NCBI GenBank assembly: GCA_013350335.1
Contig: CM023540.1
Span: forward strand, 51,008,552-51,072,551
DNA from: Chimonanthus salicifolius
Lineage: Eukaryota; Streptophyta; Magnoliopsida; Laurales; Calycanthaceae
Direction: 5' to 3'
Length of the DNA stretch: 64,000 bases
In this document: positions 43,835-56,219 of the stretch, piece by piece
Position numbering within the stretch: position 1 is the stretch's first letter
Layout of the letters: each line of letters begins with the position of its first letter
Translations under genes and position numbers: made by a program
Notes under the pieces: generated by a model
What the model saw: the letters and a program-made list of their open reading frames with translations, nothing else
The model's database searches: none
Told to the model about the DNA's origin: nothing

Positions 43835-46800
43835 CTAGCTCACATATTGCTTCTCCAGAAGATTTCCACAGAATGCCAAGTCAAAACGCTCCTCAGGGGG
43901 ATCCCCAATGCAGTCAAATACTGCATCTGCAGTTAGGAAGTCTTCCTCAGCTGTGTAACTGTAACAAAAAATAAAGCAGCAAAAAATGAACAAATGAATT
44001 AGACCAAAAATTAAAACACTGCTTCATAGTTATCCCCTCACATACTCAGAAAATATGATTAATGTTCTTGAAGTATTTCCTATTTCTATTAGTAGTAAAG
44101 AAATAGCATTACCTTTCAAAAAAAGTAAAGAAATAGCATTCAGCAACTCTAGAATCTGATTGAATAGAAACGGATAGAATAGATACCACAGCTGATCAAG
44201 AATTTGCAACATAAGAATTAGGAACTTATCTGGTTCAATTCCATTTTCGTAGTCAATAAAAATCTTTCCTGATTTTTGATGATTTAGATCAATCTTACCA
44301 TAAAGAATGAAACTCCCAGGGTCAAAAATCAATTCTGTGGTTCCTGTGAGATTTGAGAACAGGAAACCTTGGAAGTGAAATGCGCTCCACAAGAGGAAAC
44401 ACAGAAACTCAACCCAATGGAGTGTTTTAGTTCAAATCAACAATACATACACATTAGACCCACTTTTTAGAGAAGAAGACGGTTCAATGCGTGGGGAAGC
44501 ATCACGGATGTGGAATACTGCAAAAACACTCCTTTGAACAATCTTGGTTTTTTGATCATTGGGCTGCAAATGTATAGTTCAAATTTTAAGGATGAATGAC
44601 ACCAATGGTTCACTTGATCAGATATCTAGAATTATTTGTGCAGGAGAGTTTTGGTCTTTTGCCTATCTTAGGTGTCACAAGATGAACTATACAGATCGCT
44701 AGATGGTGCACAGCGTGTAACGAAATCTGGTCCAATTTAAAATGACAAATTTTCAAAGTGTTGATACAAAACCAAATCTATGAAGATGAGGAGATGTAAG
44801 AATGCTTCATCAAATGAACGATTAACACTCAGTCACCCACCCGCTTTTTGTCACTATGCACTTCATTCCAGCAGCTTTGGCTGCTGCAAGACCGATGGCA
44901 CTGTCCTCAACAACAACACAACTGCAAAGAATAGAAAACAAATGAGAGATGTTTACCTATTATATGATACTCACACTGACTTTTACTAGATCCACTAGAG
45001 AATCCCTATGGATTATTTACACAGTTAATAATTCTCAACTGAGATTATTATAAACAACCATCAAAAGCTACATAACAAACAAGATCATTCTTGCAGAAGA
45101 ACCTATTTTTACTTATTTGAAAAAGTAATGAAAGTATACTTTTTCTTTGATGTATAAGTTTACTTGTAGCAACATCTAAAACAAAATGAAACAAACTCTG
45201 TAGATTTGCAAGCAATACCTTGATGGATCAACACCCAGTGTACTAGCTGCTAATAGATAGATGGCCTGCCAGGGTAATGGTAATCAATATTTCATTTATT
45301 AATCATTGGAAATAATTCAATTACAGAAATTAAACCAAATTAATCAGAGGACAGATAATGGGCTCAGCAAACATAGTCAAGTTAAACGTGAATGTGGCAG
45401 ACAAATGCCGGCAATGCCCATTAACCTTGTTGCATGGTGAGAAATACATTCTTCCACACTCCACCCCTTCTCTACATCACTAGTCACTACCAGTCTTTTT
45501 TAAATGTCCCCTGGTGTCACAACACTGAAGGCGGAAGAAAGAACCCCAAGAAAACATATGGTGCTTATTTTTCAAGAAATATGATATATTATAAACTTTT
45601 TATATTAGAGAATTGCAGAAGCCCTATCTCAATGTAGTCATAATAGTGTATATTTGCACATATCTAAGGGCCAATACTAAATCTATTCAGAATATTTAGT
45701 TGATGAAAGGCATGGTTTCTATAACTGAAAAGCCACAAGGCACATGCACCAAGCTATTGTTGATCACTGCATTTGCACAATCAAATATTAATATATTTGA
45801 AGGAATATAATCTTAGAGTTTGAGATTAAAAACAGTACAAAAATTGAGATGTTTCATTAGATTCATGCTATACAAGTAGTACTTCATTTCAAGTATACAA
45901 AAGACACATATTGTTCCATTATAATAGCCCATACTACTATAGTATTGACACAATTATTTTGGTGGCAACAGTTGCTGTCACTGAAATCGTAATTTTCATA
46001 TGCTCAAAAGATTTCAATCACTATGGAATGAATCCCATTATGAATTAAGTGGAAGAAGAGACCATGGAAGGTGAGTAATCCAAATGGTCAACATCAGTTG
46101 GCAATAAAGCAAAATCTCAAAGATGTTTCTCTTACCCAATACTTACCTAGACATGAATCTTTTCAAAGTTCCATCTAGTAGTCCTTGAGAGACATGGCCC
46201 ACCAAGTGATTCTGAAATAGCATGATATTTGAATTCAAAATTCACTACACCAAAGCCAGCTGCTGTGGTAGGTCCTAGGGCTGGTGCGGCAAGGTCCACA
46301 CAAGATTTAGACCTCCATCTATAAACTTTTAAGCCTTTTGTGTTTGCATCAGGGAGGCACTTCCTCCCTCACGTTCCTATGTGGGGGCCATGCTCTCTAC
46401 CAATGGAAGGCCATTTTCCTCAAGAACCACATTTGATGAGGGTTTCTGACCTTTTCTCCAGCTTTTATTAGCTATAAGCCTATGATAGATTAAAATCCAC
46501 AATATCAACTCCATTGCTTGAACTAAAAATCCCTTGAAACCCTTTTTGCCACCATTAGGGTTAAACAAGGGAGTACTCTGAATAAACATTTATAATTTAG
46601 AACAAGGTGAAACAGAATATACCGGATCAGGCTTTTTGCGAGGAACCACATCTCCTGCAAATATAGTAATCTTCTCTGCTCGCTCAGGGCCCAAGAGGAA
46701 AGACACTATAGCAGATACCTATTACCGGAGTTGAGAAGGCATTAGTTAGAACGTGAGATGAACTGAACAAGAAACATGCAAGATACTGTAAACACATGCC

Positions 46801-49800
46801 AATTGGTACATTCCAAACTTTGGACCCTAATGGCTGAATTATTGCTTGGAAGTTAGATCAAATGATCAACCTTTCAGCTTGTGGACACCCAAGAGAAACT
46901 ATTCAGCTCACCAAGATGAAGGGAAAATTCACGTGGACACGATTATCTAATCCAATTAAATTTTGTGCAATGGGTCTACAGTAGCAGATACAGTTTCAAT
47001 GATGTGGATAGCATATATAGATAGACATGTCGGTGGATGATTCTACCAACTAGTCAGTCTAGTGCCATTTTAAATGTTTCTAATTCCGTTGAACAACCTT
47101 TCTGTTAGTCAAAACAATTCCATTCTTCTTTTCGTCCTCATGTAAAATAGAGTGAGGACACAAATATCTAAAACATGACATTATTATGCTTACCGCCTTC
47201 TCATTTGATGTACTACATACAGCAACTTTGACTCCTTTTGCCAGAGCCTCATCAATCAGCCTATATCCATCAAATGAAACAGCTTCCAGATCAGTTTATT
47301 GAGGTTGGAGCAATGACCTATGGATGAATTTGAGACCCTCTAGTTTCATTGTTTCAATGACTTATCATCTATCTTATTCAGACATCAAAATAGGATCGTC
47401 ATTGCCATATGAGAAGTTGTTTTTTGTTTGGAAAACTTTTGGGCTTCCTCTAGTTACAGAAATCTAGACAGATGGGAGACATTGTCTGGAACTTTTGAAA
47501 TAACATATGCCTTGGAGGATTTGAAATCTTTCTGATGTTGAGGATTTTGTTGAGATGGAGGATTTCAAAAGTCCAATTCCATGGTAATTGAGACAACAGA
47601 TTTCTCTTGAAATTTGTGAAGATCTGCATTTCTCAAATTCCATGGGAAAATCAAGTATCCAAACTCACCTTTAGAAAAACAAACTAGCCTTTTCTTTCAT
47701 TTCCCACTTAACACTAGGATACTGATTTTATGTCAATTAAACTATCTATAGTATCCTTTTTGAAGTCAAACATAAAATCAGTTGCTTCCCAAGTAGGCCT
47801 CCATAAAATGAGGCCAGTTTGCAAATTGTTTGCACTAACTTCACATGGTCAATCATTCTTATAAGTACCTCAAAGTCAAGACATAAAAGATGACTATGCC
47901 AAGTAAGAAAGTCAAAGATCACCACCTGAACTCTCAATTGTGGGCAATGATAAGGATCCTGTATTAGTAATTGGAACTCATCATGGGATGTTACTCTAGA
48001 TAGAGCTAGGTTCAATTCAATCTTTAAATCTGAAGAAAAGTTGGGGATAGATTTAGGGAGTAGATATGAGATTAGACAGAGGCCACACCAACTTACCCAA
48101 ACACCCCACCACCAAATTTAGGGAGTAGATATGAGATTAGACAGAGGCCACACCAACTTACCCAAACACCCCACCACCAACGGCCACTTGTGATTGTTAT
48201 GGGTGCAGGAGTTAGTGGATCAGACATCAACTCCTTTGCATTATGTGCGTAAGGAGATCCAGAAAGGATCAGAAGAAAGACTGAAACTCTTTCTTCCGTC
48301 CATTCAGTTAGTGGGGGATCAGAGAGGTGAATACCAGCAAAACTGGGGGGTGAGAATAGCTGCAATGAAAAATCCAAAAAGGTGTAGCAATGACAGGAAT
48401 GACTTCTGCAGTTGCGATTTGTCTTCTTGCTTGAAAAAAGTATTGCTTGAGCTCCTATCTTTCCTTCCTTTGGCAGATGAATGAATGAAAAGAAAAATCT
48501 GATTTAAAACATTGGAAGGTGGGGAACAAGCTGACCAAGAGAAGGGATTTTGGTCTCCAAGAGCATAACGAATTGGAGTTCACAGACTAGTAAACTGTCT
48601 TCTTCAGAAAAACCTGTTTCTCAATCAATTCTATGATTGACCTGGATTGATATGGGCAATAAAATGAAATGTGAACAAGGAAAGGCAAAAAGTGTAGCTG
48701 GTGCATACAGATACTAATGATTTGAAAAATATAATGCAAATGGCCCAGACAGAATCTGCAAAATTTGGAGTTCCATAGAAAAATTACAATCTCATAAATT
48801 CAATTCTGAAGGATAGCAAGAGGTAACCATTTAGAATTTATAAAAGTTCAATTTTGAGGCAAGCCACAATGACCACTTCATGGTCAAATCAGAGTAAACA
48901 AGGAAAAAAGAAAAAAAGAAAAAGAAAAATCAGTTTCCTTGACTAATGTCATGTGCTATGATACTTGTGTTCATGTACAATGAAGTTCACTAATCTAAAA
49001 CTTTTTATTAGATGCTGGATTTGAAACTTGTTTTAAGAACATATTGAGGGATTTTCAGAAGTTTCCAGCTAATAGTGAAAAACAGCTGGATGGTGTTAAA
49101 AGCCTCCTCTTTCTTTGAGAAGCTACACAGTTATCAACTTTTGTACAGACTCATATCTCAGTTCCCAAAATAGCATAAAATGCTCAAATAAGAACTCCCA
49201 GTGATCAATTTTAACAGATGCCACCATATCTGGTAAGCAAGTAAAGTCTTTCGCATCAAAAAAAAAAATTTGATTATGTATGATGATGAGTGCAGAATTA
49301 TTACATATTTTACTCATAAATTTATAATTGTTAGTATCTCATTTGATTTAATTTTATCTAATTAATTTAATTTTGTGCTTTGCAGGTTTAAAAGTGAAAG
49401 TGAAATAAAATGTGAGTAAATGAAGAGCTTTGACCCATGTTTAAATCAGTGGATATTTGAAGCCTGCAAGCTCAAGCTCAAAAGTGATTTTGAATGCAAC
49501 AATGGACATGTCCATGTACCATTTGGTGTTGACACAGAGATATGCCAACATGGTAGAAAGAAGAGAGCATGTCATTGAGAAGAAAACCGGTAGTCAACCA
49601 AGTTTGAATGAAAATACAGCGACAGTTTAGCCGGCTGGAGCAGAGGACGAGTGAGGACAAATTCAGGATGAGCAGAGGACGAGTGAGGACAGGATTCAGG
49701 ATGAGCAGAGGATGAGTATGGGATGGTAAAACTGGGACTCTTTACAGTTCTGTATCGCAGAATAGGCAAGAGGACGGCAGGAGGACGGGTTTGGACAGGT

Positions 49801-52800
49801 TTTATGCAGAAACAGCAGCAGTTTTGAGAAATCAGCCAACACTTCAGCTGTAGACAGCAAGTGAAGTAAATAGAATCAGCCAGCCAACATTGTCTTCAAA
49901 TTAAAATCAAGAAAAAGTGTTCAAAGCAGGAGAACCAATCAGCATAGAAAAATCAAGGGGCTGCTCTTGTTGAATTGCAGCAACACGTGAGAATGAAAAA
50001 AGCAGAGGAAAGAGGCAGCAAATTATTGATCATTCCAAGCAGCAAGACATGCATGTCAAGGGAAGAAAAGCCAAAGAATCTGCTGCCAGAACATGGTAAT
50101 TGGTGAGCACTATCTGTCAGCTCTCATAGCCATGTGTCGAGATTAAGAAAATAGAAATAGAAGGAAAGGTCTTGCTGGCTGCTGCCAATGAATGAAAACA
50201 AAAGATAGAAGATACAAGAAGTAAGAATCAAAGGAGATGCTGCTCTATTCTCAAAAGAAAGGGGTGTTGGCTGATTTAGCAAACATGAAAAAATAGAAGT
50301 TGCTTGCATAATAGTAAGGAGCTGTGAAAAGAAAGCAATAAAAAAAAGAAGAAAGAGTTTCGGTCGGCCAGCACACAGATTCGGCTGAATTGAAGAAGGT
50401 CCCACGTGGTTGCCTAATTAGTCTTTCTCAACCTCTATAAATTGAGCACTCCTCCTACTGTGCAATTCGAACCTGGTCTTGTATTTTTTCTGTGGAGAGC
50501 TCAGGAGCTTGAGACTTTTGGGGAATTTAGAGAAGAGTTTTTAGAGTTTTTAAATTTTGTCTTCTAAGGTTACTATTTTTATTTTTCTTTTGTAATTAGT
50601 TTTTCAAGTTTAATTCATGTCTTGTAATTTAGTACAATTAATAATAGTATAATTTTTTTTATCTTTATTTTTCAATTCAATGTTAGTGTGTGATTAATTT
50701 CAGTAATAAATTCAAAAATTCCATGAATATTTTGATTTTTCTTAAAACCAAAGTTTCAATGCATTGTAATTCTTAATTCATATTTTATTAACAAAAGAGA
50801 GGTGGATTTATTTAGAATCATGGTCGTCCAATTATTTAATTTATGTATGATGAGAATTTGATTTTGTTTTTATTCTTGTTATAATTTTATGATTGAAATT
50901 ATTCTAAGATATTCAAGGAGAGTGGATGAAATATTTAGGATAGGTAAAACTTGATTTTTTCAATTCAAGGCTCTTTTTAAAGAGTGGATGAAATATTTGG
51001 ATTCGGAATTACGAGTTGAAATTTTATCTAGACTAAGAGTCGAATTGAATTTCTTAGTATAATAGATTTCATATAAAAAGTGCTTTAATGAATGAAAAAT
51101 TGGAATGCATGATTAATAATTTAAGTGAGCTCCATATTCTAGACCTTGATTTTATTTTTAAAATTTGGAAAATAAAGTCTCCCTAATTCTTTAATCCAGT
51201 TCCACTGTAAATATGTACAGAGATAGTTTAGGTGTTTTAAATGTTATTTTTATTCTTAAAATTCAAACTCTTAAAAAAATTGAAGAACTAGGTTGGGTAA
51301 TTAAATAATTGCAACTTAATTTATGTTTTCTAAGTTAGATTAAGATTATTTATATTTTAGATTCAATCCACCATCTTAATTAAAATTAGATAAATTGTTA
51401 GATTCTATGTTTAAATCTATAATGTTTCTAAATTAAAACTAAAATTCACAGATTAGAGAAATAACTCCATATTTATGATTTATCCCCATATTTCTTAAAT
51501 TTCTTAAAATACGTAATTCAATGGTATATTTTTCATAGATATATTTTCCTAAGTTCCCATTGGTTCGACCTCGCACTCAATCGCTATTATCTAATGGTTC
51601 GTGCGCTTGAGAGTTATAAATTTAAAATTTGCACAACATATGAAACTATTGCACCCACACCATGACATGAAGATTCTACTCTGGCAAGTGGCCCCACCTT
51701 CATGCACAAGAAATGGTTGATACAAATGTTCCACAATTCATAGCCTAGGCCACCTTATTTGATTAACCAAGCAAATTAATACTCGAGACCCCGCAAAATG
51801 TTTGGCTAGAAAATTTTGGTATTTGGTAGAACACTCATGCTGTCAGATCTCATTAACATATCAGGTCAATCAGGTTGTTGAGAGGCATTCCACAGCTCTG
51901 TGGTCACTTCACATTCTAAGTCCGAAGGTTTATAATTGGGCCCAATGTCTAGCATTCAGGATTTATATTGTTAGATTCATGCCATTCACTCTTATCAAAA
52001 GTAAGTCATCAATTTTCAAGCCATTATCCCATCTATCTGGGTCACCTCTTTTAGTTCTACTTTTCCACTCAATCTTATCAGAAACCATGTTCAGTCACTC
52101 CACAATCTATCATGTCATTTCTTTCCCATCAGTCCAAGTAATTAAGGGTCACCCAGCTTCTAGTATCTTCTACTATTTAGCCATTCGCCGCTTTCCACTA
52201 GGGCTGTTTCCTTTCTCTTGTGTATCTCCCTAGATCATCGTAAACTGTACTCGTTGATAAAATAGAAGCCACAAAACACTAGTTCCAGACTTTCACCGCA
52301 TATCTTGTGTCATTAACATGAGGATTTGGTGAAAAAGGGAACAGGATGAACAGAAACTACCTCTAAATGTTTTTGCAGAGAGGAGGAGGACAAGTTTAAA
52401 TGCATGAATGTACAGAAAAAAGGTAATTCTTTCCATCAACAAGTAAAGCCAGAGCTTTAGTTCATCCCAACTTCACAAAAAAATAATAACTCATACACAA
52501 ACTGACCTCGCAACACCAGGCCGAAGAGGAAGCAACTTCTTCTCAATAAGGGCCATAAATAATTCTGTCTTCCTTTTGTGAAGAGAAGCTATGAATTCCT
52601 TTCTCTCTTCATCAGTCTTGGGTGCTTTGTCTGGCCAACCAGTCTGGTTAAAGTATGCTGTCATTCTGAAATGATCAGAAAACAGTATCACTTGGTCAAA
52701 ATACCTGGGCAGTATTGCTATAGCTATTGATGTTTTGTTCTTGAACAGCTGATACTAAGAAAACAACAATCCTATTGACAAAATAACAGTAACTATAACA

Positions 52801-53666
52801 ATAATAGTAATAACAATGGGATGATAATATCAATTTTGCTTAAACTACTACAAAAATGTTCTTGTAAAAAATTATTTGTTTTTCTATTTTGCAGACTAAA
52901 TGCTTTCTTTCTTGGCAGTTTTTTACTTTGCAGTAACGATACCAGAATTTTTTAATTCTTATGTGGCAACAGATAGAATATTCAAATTCCAAGGATTAGA
53001 GTCTACCTCTCTTTTCCACCTCCAATTTTGAGCAACTCTCCATACAAATCCACGTCCCAGGTAACACCTAGTTCTCTCTGTATAATTGTTCAATGTAACA
53101 TTAAGATATGATTTAACATGTTGAGCTCATTGAAGGATTAGCATAAATTTCATGAAATAACAAATCTGATAGTAAATTTTGTCTGATGGAATGAAGGGAA
53201 GCAAGCAGCGAGCATGGTGCCTCAACAATTTTGAGGCCCCTTATAGCAGAGAAAATTTTCACATATTCCCCCCTCAATGATTTTGGAATTTCCATATTCG
53301 CCCTTTCAAACTTGTGCATTGGCCCCACAAGAGAAAATATCTGATTTCACTCTTGTCATGGTGAGTAGGGGTGGTAATCAAGTGGGCTCGGTCCAGGCTT
53401 TACAAAGGTTAGCGCCCGAAATCTTTTGGACAAGCCTGAGCCCGACTCAAGCCTGACAAGCTTCAGATGCCAAAGCCCAAGCCTCACCAATTAAGCCCGA
53501 TTACTACCCCAGCCTATGTCTCTCTATCTCTCTATTTTTTGTTAGGAATGGGTATCAAGCCCAAAAGACTAACCTGATAAGTGGAGTGACCCAGTCCCAA
53601 ATAAATCCCTAGATCTCTCCCTTCACAACCGATGTAGGACTCTCATTTGTCGCCCAACCAGCCCCG

Positions 53667-53698
<32 letters not shown>

Positions 53699-55243
53699 CC
53701 ACTCAAACAAGGCTTTCCGGCGGATAGAACGTCGCCAAGCATCCCATTCGGCTAGGAAATCCCATGAGTCTACATGTGGTGGCCTGGTGTAAGGGGCTGG
53801 GTCACTCCATCTATCAAGCTAGTCTTTTGGACTGGATACCCATTCCTAACATTTTCTCCTTGATTTCCAGCACCTCAACCCTCTGATTTACCCGATTAAC
53901 ACCACCTTTGTGTGTGTGTGTGTGTGTATGTGTGTCTGTATTTTCTCCTTGATTTCTAGCACCACATCTGTATTTGCCCAATTAACTCTTCCTTCCTTCC
54001 AAGTTCCCCTACTCTGCCACCCCGAAAATCCAATTCCAGATCCACCACCTAGAGAGAGAGAACTCTAGAACGGCCAGGGCAGTGCTTGGCCAGCTGCCAA
54101 AGCAAAGCTGTAGAGAGAGTGTGAGAGAGAGAGAGAGGGGGAGAGGGAGAGCAAGAGATAGAGAGGGAGAAAGAGAGAGGCGGAGAGACAGGAGAGTGCA
54201 TCTACGTCTTGCTACATGCAACTCTGTGATAGAAGCAGAGAGAGAGCAGAGAGAAACCCTAGAATCACACCCCAAATCCATTTCCTTTTTCGATTTTCGT
54301 TAAGGCTTTCTTCGGCCCGTTGGACAAAATGTTTTGACTGAACCCGTCCAATTAGTCAGGTGGCAGGTCGGCTCAGACTGGTTTCAAACAAATGCACACC
54401 CTTAATGGTGAGTAGATTCTTGGATCAAAGGTAACACCACATGAATTTGGACCGACCAAAGTGATACTCCTCGTTGGGTTGTATCCTTGAAGGGTCTCTT
54501 CAAATTGGGATCTCACATTTAACTTCAATTTGCGAGTAAATCTCTCCCCTATGTAGGAAATGAGCAATGATATCATAGTGATATTCAGGCCAGTCACATT
54601 TCACTTGAATTTTACTTTTGAGAATCGACAAGAATGCCCCAAAGTACTAAATTAAAACTAAAAACTGCTCTATCATACTATTTAATAAACCACCAAGAAA
54701 ATGCAGTCACTAAATCAAAGAAAACTATTAAAATCCGAACCCAATTGAAGAAACACCAAATCTCTTCTGAGACAAACAGACCGAACCAAATTTGCAAGAA
54801 ATATCCAAAACCCAAATTCATGTGAAATATCTAATCCTTCTTAAATTAAAGAAAGATAATTAGCATCGAAAACCCAACTCAAAGAAAGACAGAATAGGAA
54901 GATGTACTAATTACACCTCAGTAAAGGTGTCGTTGAAGGAGATGCGGTGGCCATCCTTCTCGGTGTCAACAAGCACGCCATCGCAGTCAAAGAGGAGAGC
55001 TGAAGGAAGAGAAGAAGCAGTGCAAATCATGCCTTCACTGATGGGGACTCTGCTTCTTCGTCTTGTGATAGTAGTTGTAAAGGAAGACGAGAGTTTCCTA
55101 TCGTGGATTTGGAGTGTAGAAATGGAAACCCTTTTCGGAGAGAGAAGAGCTGTTGCAGTTAAAGAGGTTGCAGGGGAAGAGCACTTCGTGGGAAGAAGTG
55201 TTAAAGAAGAGATGGAAGATTGAGATACTACAATTGAAGCCAT
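43835..55243 (-). CDS. CBBY-like HAD phosphatase (xylulose-1,5-bisphosphate phosphatase), chloroplast
   Basis: The minus-strand gene has eight exons: 55243-54917, 53077-53007, 52665-52507, 47260-47194, 46718-46623, 45265-45219, 44921-44841 and 43958-43835. All introns are GT-AG. The coding length is 972 nt, or 323 residues. Residues 1 to about 75 are Ser/Thr/Arg-rich with almost no acidic residues, as in chloroplast transit peptides. HAD motif I is LLFDCDGVLVDTE (nucleophile D86, acid/base D88), motif II is VCSTSN (S202), motif III is VPRKKPDP (K236/K237), and motif IV is VVVEDSAIG (E261, D262). The cap region holds WDVDLYGELLKIGGGKERMT. The closest family I recognise is plant CBBY (Arabidopsis At3g48420 type), which removes xylulose-1,5-bisphosphate, a misfire product that inhibits Rubisco. 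Introns 1 and 3 are enlarged by transposable elements (53366-54404 and 49284-51638). No defect is seen in the coding sequence, so I expect it to be functional. Confidence 0.95.
48052..48181. repeat. Exact-type tandem duplication, 2 x 65 bp, in intron 3
   Basis: The 65-base unit beginning TTTAGGGAGTAGATATGAGA and ending CCCCACCACCAA appears twice in direct succession (48052-48116, 48117-48181). I see only one difference, at the last base. It is a recent local duplication in intron 3 of the CBBY-like gene. Confidence 0.93.
49284..51638 (+). mobile_element. Tat/Ogre-type solo LTR in intron 3 of the CBBY-like gene
   Basis: The left end TGATGAGTGCAGAATTATTA and the right end TTTGCACAACA are flanked by perfect TATGA duplications (49279-49283 and 51639-51643). 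The body has features of plant Tat-lineage LTRs: TTTGTGCTTTGCAGG near 49372, a TATAAA box at 50436-50441 and a GGTTCGACCTCGCACTCAAT segment near 51562. There is no coding sequence between the ends, so this is a solo LTR left by LTR-LTR recombination. It lies antisense to the host gene and makes up almost half of the 5.2-kb intron. Confidence 0.85.
49638..49720. repeat. 32-33-bp tandem repeat inside the Tat-type LTR
   Basis: The unit GAGCAGAGGACGAGTGAGGA followed by CARRATTCAGGAT occurs twice, with a third diverged copy. Confidence 0.85.
53541..53850. mobile_element. Foldback/MITE-like element with ~55-bp inverted ends
   Basis: The left arm starts GTTAGGAATGGGTATCAAGC and the right arm ends GGATACCCATTCCTAAC. 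The arms pair over about 55 bases with few mismatches (the shared core includes CCAAAAGACTA and GGAGTGACCCAG). The middle contains ACCGATGTAGGACTCTC, similar to the hairpin motif of the TRIM LTRs, and a 31-base C run (53667-53697). No clear target duplication; both flanks are T-rich. It is nested in the hAT-type element. Confidence 0.8.
53667..53697. repeat. Poly(C) run, 31 bases
   Basis: An uninterrupted C tract. The opposite strand is G31 and could fold into stacked guanine structures. The length is uncertain in any assembly. Confidence 0.95.
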
Positions 55244-55329
55244 TGTAGCAGAGATGAAGAAATCACCTTTTTCTCTCTCAAATACCGAAGTGTTACCTGT
55301 TTTTTAAGATGTAACGACAACACAACGGC

Positions 55330-55348
55330 TTTATATCCCTACTTATCC
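55330..55348 (-). promoter_or_regulatory. TATA box and GATA/I-box ahead of the CBBY-like gene
   Basis: On the minus strand GGATATAAAG places TATAAA at 55335-55330, 87 bases upstream of the ATG at 55243. GGATAAG (plus CTTATCC at 55342-55348) lies seven bases further upstream and matches the I-box core found in light-regulated photosynthesis promoters. Position relative to the start codon fits a real core promoter; light control is an inference. Confidence 0.55.
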
Positions 55349-55844
55349 TTCAGCACGCCACACAAATGAAGACGGTCCACAAGTGAAGATGATCCATTGA
55401 CTTCTTAACATGGATCTGCTTCATATCTTTTTATCAGATCCATCTTAGTTAATGGGGAGATGTTCGATTGTAAAGGTTAGTTTTTTTATTACAAGTTATC
55501 AAAAGTTAATTTGAATAGATTATTTTCAACATTTTAATAGATTATTAAAATTTTCAATATTTTTTAAAATTATAATTGCATTAAATTGAATATAAATCTA
55601 AATTCCAAGAAAAGTGTAAATATAAACTATAAAATAAATCTCCACAAAATAAAGAAATTAATTGGACATTTCATGCAAATTATGACCTGCATTTTTTTTA
55701 TTCTTTCACTTTGGATTGTCCAAGTCTTTATCTTTAGTTTTAAATACCAATGGATAACAAAAATTATGTCGACACATACAACTCAAAGAGGTTGGAGTGA
55801 TGGTAAAAACCACTTCTCACAAAGCAGGAATTTGAGCTCAATTT

Positions 55845-56219
55845 TAGGTGTGAAACTCAAGTCGGGTTTTGGCCCGAATCCACATGACCCGACCGAAAAT
55901 CATGCTGGTTATGAAAATCGGGTCAGCGGGTCGGGTCGGGTTGAGAAGTAAGAAATCTACATTGAATTTGGGTCGGGTTGGATTGAGAGATTTTTAAATT
56001 AACCTAACCCGATCAAACCCGACCCGACCCGATAAAAAGTAGGCTAAAGCAGGTTCAAAATGCGGGTCGGGTCGGGTCAGGTTTCAGGTTGAGTCGGGTT
56101 ATAAATCGGTCAGGTCGGGTCAAGATGTCCGGGTCAAAAGTTCGGGTCGGGTTCCAAATATTAGTAACTCAGGCCGAGTTGGATTTAAAAAAACCCGACC
56201 TGGCCCAATTTCAGCCCTA
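55845..56219. mobile_element. GGGTCGGGT-rich hAT-type MITE, copy 1
   Basis: Begins TAGGTGTGAAACTC and ends AATTTCAGCCCTA. Flanking octamers are CTCAATTT and TTCAATTC, an 8-bp duplication with two changes. The interior consists of clustered GGGTCGGGT/ACCCGACCC words. It is an inverted copy of the element at 61332-61719. It lies about 0.6 kb upstream of the CBBY-like start codon. Confidence 0.85.

Larger units (their letters stand above)
53366..54404. mobile_element. hAT-type non-autonomous element in intron 1
   Basis: Begins TAGGGGTGGTAATC and ends ATGCACACCCTTA. The flanks are a perfect 8-bp direct repeat ATGGTGAG (53358-53365 and 54405-54412), the size made by hAT transposases. The terminal inverted repeat is short (TARGGGTG). 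The 1039-bp body has no transposase. It carries a second element (53541-53850), a TG microsatellite near 53912-53938 and GA-rich sequence at 54045-54185. It lies within intron 1 of the CBBY-like gene. Confidence 0.85.

Noticed and set aside
48052..48181. LTR pair or target duplication
   Set aside because: The two 65-base copies are directly adjacent with nothing between them, so it is a simple tandem duplication.
54009..54303. Frames with Leu-Ser or Arg-Glu runs in intron 1 of the CBBY-like gene
   Set aside because: Shadows of GA-rich simple sequence inside the hAT-type insertion.
54927..55223. Plus-strand frame opposite exon 1 of the CBBY-like gene
   Set aside because: Antisense shadow of a well-supported exon.
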